A DNA stretch of 64,000 nt from Epiperipatus broadwayi (GCA_028023455.1 JAQFVV010006451.1:184001-248000), one strand, 5' to 3'; numbered from the stretch's first letter, positions 40,200 through 51,318 are shown. Made by a program: numbers and translations. The notes: generated by a model from the letters alone, not told the origin.

Positions 40200-40960
40200 A
40201 GGTTGTAATATTTTAATGAAAATGTTTAGTAGATTGCAATTTATGGATAATAAGAGAATAGCCAAAATAGTATTTAATCGGGTTGTGAATAAAGGATAGG
40301 CAACAAGATAGGTGAGAAAAGTAATGTAATATGCAGAAGATTTGGATAGAGATTTTATGTCAGTATACTTATATAAAAGGTAGGAATGTGTTAGGAAAAT
40401 TGTTGAGTGTTATAGTGACAAGGAATGAGATAGAAAAATAGATGCATTAATAAAAAATAGGGAGTTGGAGAGTGGATAACTAGTATGGAGAGTAAAAAGA
40501 GTTTAAATATGTATAGAAGTAATCAGAATATTGGGTGTGAGTTAATTTATGATAATAGCAAGGAAAGTGGTTTACTGTTCAAGGTTTGAACAGGATCGTT
40601 AGCAACAAGAAATATACACATAAATGGAGAAATGCGAGTGATTTACTCTGTAAGTTATGTAAGAAAGGCATAGAAAATATTAGGCATCTGTTAATTGAAT
40701 GTATATGTTTACAAGCAGAAAGGGTGCAAATAATAAAGTTGTGAGAAAATAAATATAAACAAAGTGATTATACAGAAAGTGGTTTTTTGATTTTTATGCT
40801 GGGTTTGAAAAAGATAAGGGGATTTAAATATAAAGGCTATAGAATGGACAATGATAATGTTGTGGAAATGGGATGAAGCAGGATAGAGAAGAATATGGGA
40901 AAAACTTAGGATGAGGAACGGAAAGGGAAGGTATAGTGGCTGAGAGATTCCTGACTTCGA
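40200..40960 (+). pseudogene. Decayed LINE C-terminal region
   Basis: Multiple stops. 'RLQFMDNKRIAKIVFNRV' is readable near 40.23-40.29 kb. The region around 40603-40743 reads 'KWRNASDLLCKLC' then 'NIRHLLIEC', a C-x2-C-x7-H-x4-C motif of the LINE C-terminal zinc type. A second copy lies on the minus strand at 43.79-44.17 kb. It differs in sequence from the 24-28 kb LINE, so it is a separate family; the clade is not determined. Confidence 0.6.
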
Positions 40961-40989
40961 GAAAGGATAAGCTATAACGCATCGCATCA

Positions 40990-42268
40990 TTGAACTTTAT
41001 TCTTTCTTTAGTTTGGTCTATTTTTCCTTTTAAGCGCATTTTTTTTATGTCAAATATCTTTTTTTTCATTTTCACTACATGCAAAAACAAGAATAAAGCA
41101 TTAGGTAGTTTTAAAATATATAACAAAAAAATCACTTCAGATTACGCGTTTCTTTTGTTTTCATTGGCAAATCTCTCTCCCTTTATTTTAAATTTGGTTA
41201 TTATTCATTTTACTTCAAGGGATTAAATAATATTGGATTTAACGTTATTTAAATCACACCACTTACTCAAGATTTCTATTTGCGCTCTTACTTTTATTTA
41301 ATGTGTTAAATCTTCTGCTTAAATGATCTGTTTGCCTTTTGAAATATTTTACTACATAGAAGGAAAAAAAGATGAAGACGTCATAAATGAACATATTCAG
41401 AACATAGCTTTTAGCAGTTTTTTTAAAAATATATTAATTTATTTTTCTTTTTTTTTTAAATGTTTATATATAAATATACATTTTTTCGCTAACAAGTCAA
41501 AAAGAAATGACAAATTTAAATCTAAAAAAATATAAATTTATATTTTTAATTGATAAACATATGTAATTTTAATAATTAATTAATTGCGTGGATTTTTTTT
41601 TTTAAATTAAACTAGGAATTAATCAGGTTCATTTCAAATATTTCCAAATTTAATTTCCCATTATCTTAATAAATTATCATAATTATTGATAATTAAAAAA
41701 AAATTGAGCAAATAATAAAAACGATATATAAAACAAAATAACATAACTATATAATGTGCGTATAATAACAATCTTAAATAATCTACTTAAAAAAAACCCT
41801 TTTAAACATTCTTCCAGAAAGAAATAATAAGAAAGACAATACTGACCACAATAATCAAATATTACTTAGGGTGGACTTATAATTTTGCTTCATTGCTTTA
41901 TTTTATTTTTAATAATAACTAACACCTGTTTGCTAATCAATAATTAGATGGTTTTCTGAGTTGAGTTATGAACTGACTACCTTTAAAAAAATCCTGAGCT
42001 TGTTTGCTATTGTTGATTTAGCTGGAAGTTTTATTCATATTTGAATTTTAAATTGTGGTAAAGCAGGTAAATTTATGGACCGTGATGTAATGAAGTTTTC
42101 CATTATAAATATATACAATCGAAAAATTGCCAACATCAGGAGCTCATTTAACACAATACCCTCAAACATCAAATCATTTTTATTCATCTTCCAAAATTTT
42201 ATATGAATATTTGAAAAATATTATAACACCACTGAGTATGAATTTATATTATTAATATCCACACAACT
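40990..42268. other. AT-rich sequence, no gene seen
   Basis: A hydrophobic frame at 40990-41226 and a lysine-rich frame at 41323-41535 look like low-complexity artefacts. Nothing recognised. Confidence 0.55.
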
Positions 42269-42612
42269 CACTCAATGGGTAAAAATTAAAGTCATATATC
42301 ACATGACCTAATCTTTTTAAGCTTGTAAATAAAATAAAAACAATGAGGTGTGCTAATTGCTCTAACAAACTTTATTTCATAAATGCCAGCAAGAGAAAGC
42401 ATTTTAAACTCCTAGAAATCACATCCTAACCTCAGACTAATGGTTTTGTGCTTTGGCACTCCTTAGTGAGATGCTAGGGTAGTGATGCCAAAGCATGAAA
42501 TCATTGGTGTGAGGTTAGGGTGTAGTTTCTAGATGGAGATTTTAAAATGCTTTCTCTTGCTGGCATTTATCAAATAAAGCTTGTTAGAGCAATTGGTACA
42601 CTCAATGGGTAA
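42269..42612. mobile_element. Family D ribozyme element with 14-bp target duplication
   Basis: The insertion occupies 42283-42598, between perfect direct repeats 'cactcaatgggtaa' at 42269-42282 and 42599-42612. Inside, 'catatatcacatgacc' and 'aagcttgtaaat' lead into an inverted pair: a minus arm (about 42345-42470) and a plus arm (about 42480-42598), both carrying 'aaatgctttctcttgctggc'. The minus arm contains most of a hammerhead; the plus arm begins inside the ribozyme. A related copy is at 63.1-63.5 kb. The duplication length suits target-primed insertion. Confidence 0.8.
42424..42480 (-). ncRNA. Hammerhead ribozyme, family D copy 1 (damaged)
   Basis: Minus-strand reading: the first core box is CUAAGGA (42466-42460), with G5 changed to A. 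Stem II GUGC-CAAA-GCAC is four perfect pairs. The second box is AAAA instead of GAAA. Stem III A-C-...-G-U is weakened and C17 is retained. Stem I CUCA/UGAG still pairs, and the distal CCCUA faces UAGGA. Two core changes should abolish activity; stem II is better than in copy 2. Confidence 0.6.
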
Positions 42613-42714
42613 TCTTTCAAATTAAATTTTATATTTTCCGATGTTATAATCTGTCCAAATATCCATATAATATCTAAATATATTAATTTTATTAAGCACT
42701 AGCAGATGATCTAA

Positions 42715-43209
42715 TAATAACATGAAAGGCTAAAACCTTTTACAGAAGCACCCTAAAATGTTTATGTGACAGCCAATCAGATATAACAATGACTGCACAT
42801 GTATCTCTCAATTCAAGAACACAAGCCAGAACATGAGAAAAAAATGGGACCCACTTTCTTCTCTACTTAAATTTATATATAAATAAATCAGACTCGAGCA
42901 TTTCATTAGATTTGAAAATTGCTTCATTGTAAATCGAAAGATTTCACATTGTTTATTTATATATAATATTTAGTGAATTAAATGTGAAGATGTTTTAAGC
43001 TTCACATTCTTAGTTTGGAATGCTTGAGTCTGACTTATTTATATATAAATTTAAGTAGAGAAGAAGGTGGGTCTTATCTTTTTCTCGTGTTCTGGCTTGT
43101 GTTCTTGAATTGAGAAGTCTAGGTGCAGATATTGTTACATTTGATTGGCTGTCACATAAGCATTTTAGGGTGTTTCTGTAGAAGGTTTTTACCTTTCACA
43201 TTATTACCA
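42715..43209. mobile_element. Foldback element, arms about 190 bp
   Basis: Left arm (about 42715-42905) starts 'taataacatgaaaggctaaa' and runs through 'gtgacagccaatca' and 'aagaacacaagccagaacat'. Right arm (about 43012-43209) is its complement with scattered differences. The central spacer is about 105 bp. There is no transposase frame and no hammerhead core. It resembles a MITE or foldback DNA transposon, but no target duplication was identified. Confidence 0.75.
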
Positions 43210-43789
43210 TATAATATCTGTAAAATGAACAAAATTGTTCATTTTCATTCATTGTGTTTGATAGCTTTTATATTAGAGAGTGTTGCATTAAATATGTACA
43301 ATACATTAAAACTTTAATCTTAAATATGTGCATAAAACTTAACCAATGATATTCAACTAAACAAAGCATCAAACTAGTCTTTTAACTTATATTTAACATT
43401 TTCCTGAACTAATTCACTCTTCAAGACTAATCTAGAACTCTTTATTGCACTTATAATTTATGAATAGACACCAGATGTCAATACCAACCAAATTTAAAAT
43501 TAGTTTATGACTTTTAACACTTGACAATGAGCATTGTATTGTATCTATCCATCCATCTGGTATCATTATTGTTTCACTATTATTTAGGTTAAAGTCTTGA
43601 AATTTTTATCACTCTGTAAACTCAAAGCAATTTTGTTTATATTGTTCTAAGATAGGCCAGCAACTTTATAAGAAAAGTTAGTATATAAATGATTATGGGC
43701 AAGATGCCTTTCACAGGCAAATTTCAGTAGTTAGAAACTAGTGATGTGATGTGATGTGACGTATTATGGCTTCTCCTTAAACGAAGTCA

Positions 43790-44170
43790 ATAATATCTCA
43801 GCAATTATGCCCAGATAAACCTGTTAGCCACTTTATTTTACATTCCCCACTCTAAATTTACCCATAATCTGCTCTATCCCATTTCCACAACATAATCTTT
43901 GTCAACTCTACAACCTTTATATCTAAATCCCCTTATCTTTTCCCAAACCCAGCATAAAAACCAATAATTCACTTTCTGTATAATCATTCTTTTCATATTT
44001 ATTTTTCCACAACTTTATTATATGTACGCTTTCTGTTTTCAAACATTTACATTCAATTAACAAATGCCTAATATTTTCTATTGGCCTTCCTTACATAATT
44101 TACAAAATAAATCACCCATATTTTTCCATTTACATGTATATTCTAAATATCAACACTACCTATTGGCAAT
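43790..44170 (-). pseudogene. Decayed LINE C-terminal region (minus strand)
   Basis: On the minus strand it parallels 40.60-40.93 kb: 'FCKLCKEG', a broken His/Cys segment, 'IIKLWKNKYEKNDYTES' and 'FMLGLGK'. The C-x2-C half of the zinc motif is intact, and the second half needs a frameshift. It belongs to the same unnamed LINE family as the 40 kb copy but was inserted in the opposite orientation. Confidence 0.55.
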
Positions 44171-44214
44171 TGTTACTCAACCTCATGCAGAAAGATCTAA
44201 AAAGAATAATAGAG

Positions 44215-44424
44215 AAATTCTATGCTGTTAATTGAAATCTTAAACTGGATTCCAAGAGATTGTAAAAGACCCAGAAAGATACCACCTGTGAGATGGATGG
44301 ATGAAATAAGAAAGTGTGCAGGAGTGATGTGGAAAAGAGAAGCTAAAGATCGAAGAAGATGGATTAAACTTGGAGAGACCTTCATCCTGCAGTGGATTGA
44401 TAATGGTTGATGATGATGATGATT
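44215..44424 (+). pseudogene. RTE-type LINE C-terminus with (TGA)n 3' tail
   Basis: The frame 44222-44410 encodes 'LNWIPRDCKRPRKIPPVRWM', then 'DEIRKCAGVMWKREAKDRRR' and 'WIKLGETFILQWIDNG', ending at TGA. This is the conserved C-terminus of a widespread endonuclease-reverse transcriptase LINE (RTE type). It passes directly into (TGA)n at 44408-44424, and RTE elements commonly end in short tandem repeats instead of poly(A). Strong 5' truncation; only the last ~60 codons remain open. Confidence 0.75.
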
Positions 44425-44429
44425 TAATG

Positions 44430-45539
44430 CAGTGGTTGAATATAAATTGAGAAAGTCATTGCTTAGATATGCAACATTTTCCCCCAAAAAGTACCTACAA
44501 AATTTCTATAGTCATACATAATTAAGATTGCTAAAATTTATTATTGCTAACTTATTATTATGTTTGTAGAACTAAATGTAACTATTGAATTATATTCAAA
44601 ACTTTAATGTATGTTTTGATTTTAATTATCTTAAATGATATAATTGAAATAAATGTTTTTTGAATGAAAGTATGTATTTTAATACTTTTTAGTAATGGAA
44701 GATAGTATCTAAAACCTTGTTTGGGTGGTTGGTTGGACTATTCTCTGAGGTTCTTTGATTGTCTTTGTGCTGTTAATTAAATGGTTAGAATTATTACATT
44801 TTGATTTACAAATATCAAACATTCAGCCCTCTCAACTTTGTTACCAATCACTTCAGATAAATATATCTATTGTTTCAGTAATTAATCAGTAAATTATAGG
44901 TTAACCCTAAAATTATAAATATTTTGAAAATAATTACCAGATAGTATGATAAAAATTTTCCAGAAAAACTGCTTTGTAAAATCTCACAAATGATAGTGTC
45001 CAATCTTTACTTTTAACACAACAAAACATCTCCTGATAGTCATCTACATATGTTATCTACATATGTCAAATATTCACGATAATAATGTAATACTGCCATT
45101 ACTTTTTTTCACAAGGCAGTAGTTAATCATTTTGGGAAAAAACAATTCACTTCTTAAATGTAGAGAACTTACATTCTAATGCTATTGAAAATAATATCAC
45201 ATCATATGATGTAATCTTTTATATAAGCAGCATGATAAAATACAAGTGTTAGCATTCAAATTGTAATGCCAAAAATAACATTTCTTTTGAATGTTTGAAA
45301 TACAATTAATTTCATTCCTTTAAGATGCACATGTTTAAGTTTGTTATTATATATAACATCTAGTGGATAATAGAAGAGATTTCCTTTTGCGGACTTACAT
45401 GAGCATAAACATTAGTGAACCTTTATCAAACTGTTCTTATAGAATATTATAACATATAATGTAATAATTATTTCAATTATAATAGAATAAGTTATTTATT
45501 TATATTTATATTATACCAGTTAATGTTTACTCTGTTAAT
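44430..45539. other. AT-rich sequence, no gene seen
   Basis: No gene, RNA gene or known repeat recognised. Confidence 0.6.
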
Positions 45540-45960
45540 ATGAGCATGCGCATACACCGAACATGAGGGGAAATATGGCGACATGCCGGAGTAAGCCGAA
45601 ATTCAAAACTTTACTGTAACAATGCTATGGACACAGAAGATACTTATGGAAAGGTTGACTCTTACATACCTTTGGGGGATGACTCTAAATCAACCCCTCG
45701 CACCACTCCCAGAAGGAAATTTAACTCTCCTCCTGAAAGGATATGCAAGTTCAAATGATATTAGGGCATGTGTGCCGATAAATAATTATTCATAAAAAAA
45801 TAATAAATAAGTATCCTCATGAAAATAAAGATTTAGGTTCCGGTAAGAAGGTATCCCATTCGCTAGATCAACGTACTCTTATACTCAGTTAAAAGAATTG
45901 GGGCTCGGAAAACTCGCATAACTAACTAATATGGGGTTAGAGAAAGTAAATGATAAAAAA
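45540..45960 (+). pseudogene. GC-richer decayed coding remnant with promoter-like 5' end
   Basis: Composition rises clearly above the flanks. 'gagcatgcgcatac' (NRF1-like) and 'aaatatggcgacatg' (YY1-like) precede a 43-codon frame from ATG 45628: 'MDTEDTYGKVDSYIPLGDD', then a Ser/Thr/Pro/Arg-rich stretch to TGA. Beyond it, short frames 'DLGSGKKVSHSLDQRTL' and 'YTQLKELGLGKLA' look protein-like but are separated by stops. It could be the 5' end of a retroelement with a degraded first ORF, or a lost host exon. I do not recognise the protein. Confidence 0.4.
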
Positions 45961-46384
45961 AATATGGAATATATGGCAGTAATCACTTTTAAATTATAAA
46001 ATCTTTTATCAAGCCAATACCCCCTACCATTTATAACATAAATACAAAATTAATGTCCCCAGATTGATTAAATATACAAATGCATATTATACACTACACA
46101 AATCATATTAATAAAACAAAACTAATCATAAAGAAATACTTAATAGAGCAATAATTAGATTAAATGAGAGAAAATTTTTCATTTAAATCAGGAAATGTAT
46201 TAAATAATTATATGTGAGAGATAGTGATCTGTGGATTATAAGTAAACTCACACATATGCATTACGCAAATAAGGAAAAATTAACAAGCTCTATACAGGTG
46301 TGTTTATGTATGTATGTACATGAAATATTTATGAAATGGGTATTAAATCTAAAATAAAATAAACACAAAATAATAGTGTACCCA

Positions 46385-46560
46385 ATAAAGTCTATAAGCT
46401 TCATTCTTGTATGGGAGGGCTGGACCTGACTGCGGCACAAGTTCATGACTTGATCATCGCTTGGTGTTCGAATCTCGGCATTTACCTTCTTGTAAGATGG
46501 CGGGAGAGGAGCTGGACGGATGCGCTGAAGTCAGCTTCTATTCCATGATCATTTTATCTG
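46385..46560 (+). repeat. Possible tRNA-derived SINE-like segment
   Basis: A GC-richer patch with 'ggtgttcgaatctc' (46463-46476) resembles a pol III B box. 'gctggacctgactgcgg' about 50 bp upstream could be a degenerate A box. 'aagatggcggg' follows near 46495. No complete cloverleaf can be drawn, so it is not a tRNA gene. Confidence 0.3.
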
Positions 46561-46913
46561 CAAGCGAATGCTTGATTGGCATCTTTAAGTTGGAGAACAG
46601 ATATTCAACAGGATATTAAATGATATCAATCATCCTTTATTGGTTTAAGGATCCTAGGTTAACTTCAGGCTTCGATGGCATGTTGTAGTTATGCTTCCAT
46701 CAGAATCAACTGACTGGTTAACTGCTAGGTTATTTCAATGATGGCCTGGATTAATGTCCATTGATTTAGAATGACAGAAGAATATTAATTTTTTTCTTGC
46801 TTATTAGAGTAAATCTTACGGCTTACAAGGTATTAGAATCAGCATGATTAAAACAGTTGCATGACTTCATGTGTTTCAGAATAGCGTTAGCTTCCCAATA
46901 AGATTTGCAAATG

Positions 46914-47010
46914 TGAACTGCTCTCTTTGACAAGAAAAAGTCAACTGCCCCCTTAGAAAAGCTAAGGTGAACTCCCTTCTTTGAAAAGCAAAAGTCAACT
47001 GCTCTCTCAC
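46914..47010. repeat. 27-bp minisatellite, about 3.5 units
   Basis: Units start at 46914, 46941, 46968 and 46995. Each opens with 'tgaactgc' or 'tcaactgc' (one 'tgaactcc') and ends in an A/G-rich segment such as 'gaaaaag'. The period is a multiple of three, but all frames contain stops, so it is not a coding repeat. Confidence 0.75.
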
Positions 47011-47841
47011 AATTTTAGAACAGATATCCCACCTCCATACACAAAAATTAATTAAATCTCATTGAATTGTTTTGAATAATTGTTTTAAGAATTTGATTTC
47101 CAATTAGCTTTTTCTTATTTTTTTTTTATATCTCCATTCAGATCACAATTAAGAAATGATAACATCTTTTTACTCTTGATTAATTACATTATCAGAATCA
47201 AAGTTTTTTCTATTTTAACAAAAAATTGTTTCATATAACTTGAACATTCTTCTCTCCACGCATTATCGCAAGTCTAATTAAACTCTTTTGTCCTGTTAAA
47301 ATTATTTTAGTGTGGACAGGAAGCCAGCCTTTAGGCTTTTCTTAAATTTAAGACAATGACTTGCTCAAATGCAACTGAAGAGAAAAATGACCATTAAAAC
47401 CTCGATTTTGAAATTATTCTTAAATATTTTTAATCAACAGTAATATTTAAAATTTTCCTTTTTACATTTTGTAAACACTCAAAAAATATAAATAGAGAAT
47501 AACAATTTGTTAAATAAACGCTGTTTCTTCAACAAACAAAAATATTTAAAATTATAAATACACTTTGGAGTTATCTTTTTTTAAAAAAAAAAATAAAAAA
47601 ACAAAAATCAAAATTACCAATACATATTTCTAAGCCTTTAAACATTGGCTTTAATCATATGTGTGTGAGAGTTTATATTATCACCACAGCTCTCTCTCTC
47701 TTAATTTATAACAAATTTTAATTATATAAATAGTATACCCACCCCCCATTTAATGGCTTTTTACGTATTTTCGACCATTAATTTATCTGACCTTATCTTG
47801 TGCTTGGCCACATCAAACGTGCCTGGCACAATATATTAAAA

Positions 47842-48420
47842 AAAAATCAAGTCAGATGTCACACGATCTAATTTAATAAGCTGTATTTACAAATGTTATA
47901 TATAGAGCTCGCAAAACAAGCTTTTAACAAGCTTTGTAGAATATCCAGAAGCAGAAACCAGTCTGAGGTTGGAGATATTGTACAAAGCTTGCTAAGAACT
48001 TATTTTGCAAGCTCTATATATAACATTTGTAAATACAAGCATATTAAATTAGGTCATGTGACATCTGATTTGATTTTTTTTTATAAGTTTATTTTTTGCT
48101 ATTAAGGCTTCGGTGATTTTATATTGCTAAAGCTATTAATATATGGTGTATCTGAACTTAGTTCAGTCCCATATAGCTATTTAAGTTAGATAACTGGATT
48201 GGAAGACATATAGATGTCTAAAAATTTCAGATGTTTTACATAATAGTTATACATTAGATAATGTCCTGGGCTTGTCCAGGTATTTTTAATCTAATGTTTT
48301 AATATTCTAGCACTTCACTGAAGATGTCAGTAGCAGAAACCATTCTGGGGTTGGGGATATTCTATAAAGTTTGTTAAGAGCTTATTTTGTGAGCTCTATA
48401 CAGAAAATATAGTCTCTTCA
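47842..48420. repeat. Family E ribozyme repeat: foldback plus direct copy
   Basis: A foldback (arms about 47852-47947 and 47971-48070) has a loop holding the 3' half of a hammerhead ('gcagaaaccagtctgagg'). It continues into a plus-strand unit with a module at 48150-48230 ('cagtcccatatagctat', 'gtctaaaaatttcag') and a fuller hammerhead at 48301-48361. The two ribozyme segments are about 365 bp apart, so this may be one and a half tandem units plus an inverted piece. The module is shared with families C and D. Confidence 0.6.
48301..48361 (+). ncRNA. Hammerhead ribozyme-like motif, family E
   Basis: CUGAAGA at 48318-48324 satisfies CUGANGA. Stem II is UGU (48325-48327) with GCA (48333-48335), loop CAGUA, three pairs with a wobble. 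GAAA lies at 48336-48339. The 3' side reads ACCAUUC: A15.1-U16.1 and C17 are kept, but the G16.2 present in the neighbouring partial copy (ACCAGUC) is lost. Proximal stem I is CUUCA with UGGGG; distal stem I is AAUAUU (48301-48306) with GAUAUU (48356-48361). Likely weak or inactive. Confidence 0.5.
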
Positions 48421-48849
48421 AAGATTAACAATGTTATAATAAAGCAAATAACCTTATGCTCAAAATGATGAATAAAAGAATATTAGAAACAATATCTTTC
48501 TAATAGCCTCTGTTTGCAATACTATGTTTGAAATACAAATATAAGCCATTAATTATAAATTAGATTGTGATGCAGTAATAAAACAAGTGAAAGTTAAAGC
48601 AAGTGATTTTCAAGTGCATATATAAACAATATTATAAATATATGTGAACTATATTAAATTTAAATTTACAGAGGGTGCCAAGCAAAGTCAAAGTGCTACT
48701 AATAAGGATCAAGTTATTATCTTTGGTAGTCAATAAACATCACATGACTAACTTCTCTTATGCTTGTGTAGTTTTGTAGTTAAATGGAGATAAAAGGTGG
48801 TTGCTGGAGGGTTGCATTAGATCCTAAAATCTAGATACAGTGCTCTCAG

Positions 48850-48908
48850 ACCCAAGGCTTCTCACTGATGAAGGCCATAAGCCAGAAACTAGTCTGGGTA
48901 TATTGGAT
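48850..48908 (+). ncRNA. Hammerhead ribozyme, family C copy 1
   Basis: CUGAUGA lies at 48865-48871. Stem II is GGC with GCC around a CAUAA loop, flanked by an A-A at the core edge. GAAA precedes CUAGUC, giving A15.1-U16.1, C-G and the classic GUC cleavage triplet with C17 at 48894. Proximal stem I UUCUCA/UGGGUA has one U-U mismatch; distal CCAA/UUGG pairs. The core is intact, with stem I slightly eroded relative to copy 2. Confidence 0.75.
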
Positions 48909-49487
48909 GAGTAGGCACTAGATGGGGATTTTATGTACAAGCCTTCTGGCATCCATTGATTACTCTAGCTTGCTGTGTATGGCAATATATATATATATAT
49001 ATATAACAAAATAAATGTCCGCTAATGTTAATAATACAATAACGAAACTTAAATATATTGCAAATAACAGTAAACAATTTATAATATTATATAAATAAAA
49101 ACTCATAAAGAAATATTTTCGATTATATTCATAATCATTTTCAACTCAACTTTCAAAATGGATATATATATATATAGTGAGTTTTGCCTGTTTTAACAAC
49201 AGTTATACACAAGCATAAGAGGAGTTAGTCATGTGATGTTTATTGGCTTAAAACCAATCCTGCCTAATATGATAGTGATGGCTATGATTATTAAAGAACC
49301 AAAGACACCAAAATGTATGGGTACTGAACTGGGTTCAGACCCATATGACTATATAAGCTAATGGCCTTAGATTGAAAACATTAAGGTGTTTTCAGTTTAA
49401 GACTCATGGTTTTGTAGTTAAATGGAGATAAAAGGTGGTTTCTGGAGGGTTGCATTAGATCCTAAAATCTAGATGCAGTGCTCTCAG

Positions 49488-49546
49488 ATCCAAGGCTCCT
49501 CACTGATGAAGGCCATAAGCCAGAAACTAGTCTGGGGATATTGGAT
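49488..49546 (+). ncRNA. Hammerhead ribozyme, family C copy 2
   Basis: CUGAUGA is at 49503-49509. Stem II is GGC (49511-49513) with GCC (49519-49521). GAAA is at 49523-49526. Stem III is A-C..G-U with a 2-nt UA loop, then C17 at 49532 (GUC). Proximal stem I is UCCUCA (49497-49502) with UGGGGA (49533-49538), six pairs. Distal stem I is AUCCAA (49488-49493) with UUGGAU (49541-49546), six pairs, separated by a GGC/UA internal loop. Stem III is too short to be stable alone, as in Penelope-type hammerheads that work best as dimers. The A-A at 10.1/11.1 is unusual. Confidence 0.83.
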
Positions 49547-49852
49547 GAGTAGGCACTAGATGGGTATTTTATGCACAAGCCTTCTGGCATCCATTGATTA
49601 CTCTAGCTTGCTGTGTGTGGCAATATGTACAGTGAGTTGTGCCTGTTTAATCTTTGATAGTATTATATTTTCAAACTAAAACAGAACATATATTTAAATA
49701 TCAAAAGTTAAATGAAATGTAATTTTTTAAGACAAATAAGAATAATCTAATAATTATTATAATATTTACTGAAAGTTGATTAATGTGAATTTGTACTGTG
49801 AAAAAAATTGCCTGACCATATCATGATACATTTTAAAATCATGAATATAAAG

Positions 49853-50041
49853 TCATACAAAACTGATAAATGATACCCATAATGCCTTTAATGCTGAAGC
49901 AACACTTTTAATTTGGTCCATGTCATAATCTCTTACACATTCCTTTTTCATTTGTTTATCATGTACTAATACCAAATTATGATAAACATTATTTACAAGT
50001 GTCAAAAAACTTTCTGCAATTACATCTTCATTAGGATACAT
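49853..50041 (-). CDS. Possible exon or small ORF, unrecognised
   Basis: A 62-codon frame from 50041 to the stop at 49853 has protein-like composition: balanced acidic and basic residues and amphipathic stretches ('LTLVNNVYHNLVLVHDKQ', 'DMDQIKSVASALKALW'). An acceptor-like 'aattgcag' lies on the minus strand near 50013, and a donor-like GTATCA follows 'ALKALW'. It lies just downstream of the minus-strand Penelope-like copy but outside the part matched by its twin, so it may be host sequence. No family is recognised. Confidence 0.3.
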   Translation of the reverse strand: MYPNEDVIAESFLTLVNNVYHNLVLVHDKQMKKECVRDYDMDQIKSVASALKALWVSFISFV

Positions 50042-50094
50042 TTTAGATAAATATTAAAAATTAAATACTGCCTAAAACTGTACTGGTAATTATA

Positions 50095-51318
50095 AATAAA
50101 AGAGAAATTTATATAACATTACACTACTAGCCAAAAATCAAAATTTTAGTATAATGCTTCCATAACCATGGTTTCCTCTGTTAACAGATAGATCTTTTTA
50201 GATGACATTCAACTGAATATAATATAAAAAAAAACAACCTTCCCATCATTCACGTCAAAACCCAACTTCCTTTGACATCAAAGGATGTCTTCATGAGATT
50301 AATGGCCTCAGATTCAAAAAATTTTTTCATCATAGTTTTTTACTCTTCTTATTAATTCACTTCTTTCATAAAAGGTAATTTCTTCATTGTCAAATAATAT
50401 TTTATGACCTGCATTCAGTTCATGAATATACAAAGCTGAGTTATGATATCTCTTTTTAATTCTATTCTTATGAGCCTTAACTCTTTCATTAAGACTTAAT
50501 TTGCTTTGAACTATATAAATATTATGACAATTATAAGGACTGTTTTGAACTATTTATTAATGAATTTAAATTTAGATCTTTCTTCTAGGCCATTTTTATA
50601 TTACCCAATAAAAAACTATTCTTATAATAATAAATCAATTTTCTAATTGATGACTTATATGGCTAAGAAATAAACTCTTTATTTTCATTAACAATTAAAT
50701 ATTTATATTAGTAATGGATTTATAGATATTTTTATTAAATATAATATTCTTAATAAATTCATGATTATATCCTAACTCAATATAGTTAGAAGTAAATTGA
50801 TTCCTCTTAATATAACTTATTTTTAAAATTATTAAGCCTTCTATTCCCATAACAAAAATTCAATAAAGAAAGTTTTGTATGAGTAAAAAGTTGATAATTG
50901 TCTTGACTTATCATATTTCTTAAATTGTTTGCTTTAATGAAATGACTATAAAATAAAACATTATCAATTTATCAACACTTAAATCTAAAATTTTAACTTA
51001 CCAAATTCAAATGTATTCCCTCAATAGTAAATTTAATATTAGAATCCAAAGCATTCAATCTATAAAAAAAATCCTTCAATTTATCTTCATGTATAACAAA
51101 CAAACAAACAAATAAACAATCATCAACACACCTAACTCATAATTTTAAAGAAACAGAAAAATTATTAATAACACTACTTTCTAAAAATTCAATATAGACA
51201 GAGCACATTAAAGGAGAAGTAACATAACTAATAATCCATCTCTAATTTTATAAGGCACACCATTACACACAAAATACATAGAATCATTTAATAACAATAT
51301 AAGATCATGAATGAAAAG
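50095..51318 (-). mobile_element. Penelope-like family P3, minus-strand copy
   Basis: Reading minus from 51318: 'MYFVCNGVPYKIRDGLL', the reverse-transcriptase region before the catalytic box; 'VDDCLF' (near 51110-51135); 'DKLKDFFYRLNALDSNIKFT'; 'LDLSVDK'; then the GIY-YIG part 'KLSLNERVKAHKNRIKKR', 'HNSALYIHELNAGHKILF' and 'RRVKNYDEK', and the end 'INLMKTSFDVKGS'. The order RT then GIY-YIG endonuclease defines Penelope-like elements. Stops and frameshifts are frequent. The 3' untranslated part with 'ggaaaccatggtt' matches the plus-strand twin out to about 50095. Confidence 0.85.

Larger units (their letters stand above)
48719..49661 (+). mobile_element. Family C ribozyme element: tandem dimer, about 454-bp unit
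   Basis: Two direct units. The unit start 'agtgagtt..gcctgttt' recurs at 49177 and 49631 (454 bp apart), and each unit has one hammerhead (48865 and 49503 cores). The first unit is 5'-incomplete and separated from the second by about 185 bp of A/T sequence flanked by (TA)n tracts (48987-49004 and 49160-49176). The outer flanks 'atctttggtagt' (48719) and 'atctttgatagt' (49650) could be a 12-bp target duplication with one mismatch. It encodes no protein. The layout matches retrozymes: direct repeats, each with a hammerhead, mobilised in trans. Confidence 0.75.

Noticed and set aside
40990-41226. 78-codon frame downstream of the 40 kb LINE remnant
   Set aside because: Phe/Ile/Asn-rich low complexity with no recognised motif and not shared with the 43.8 kb copy.
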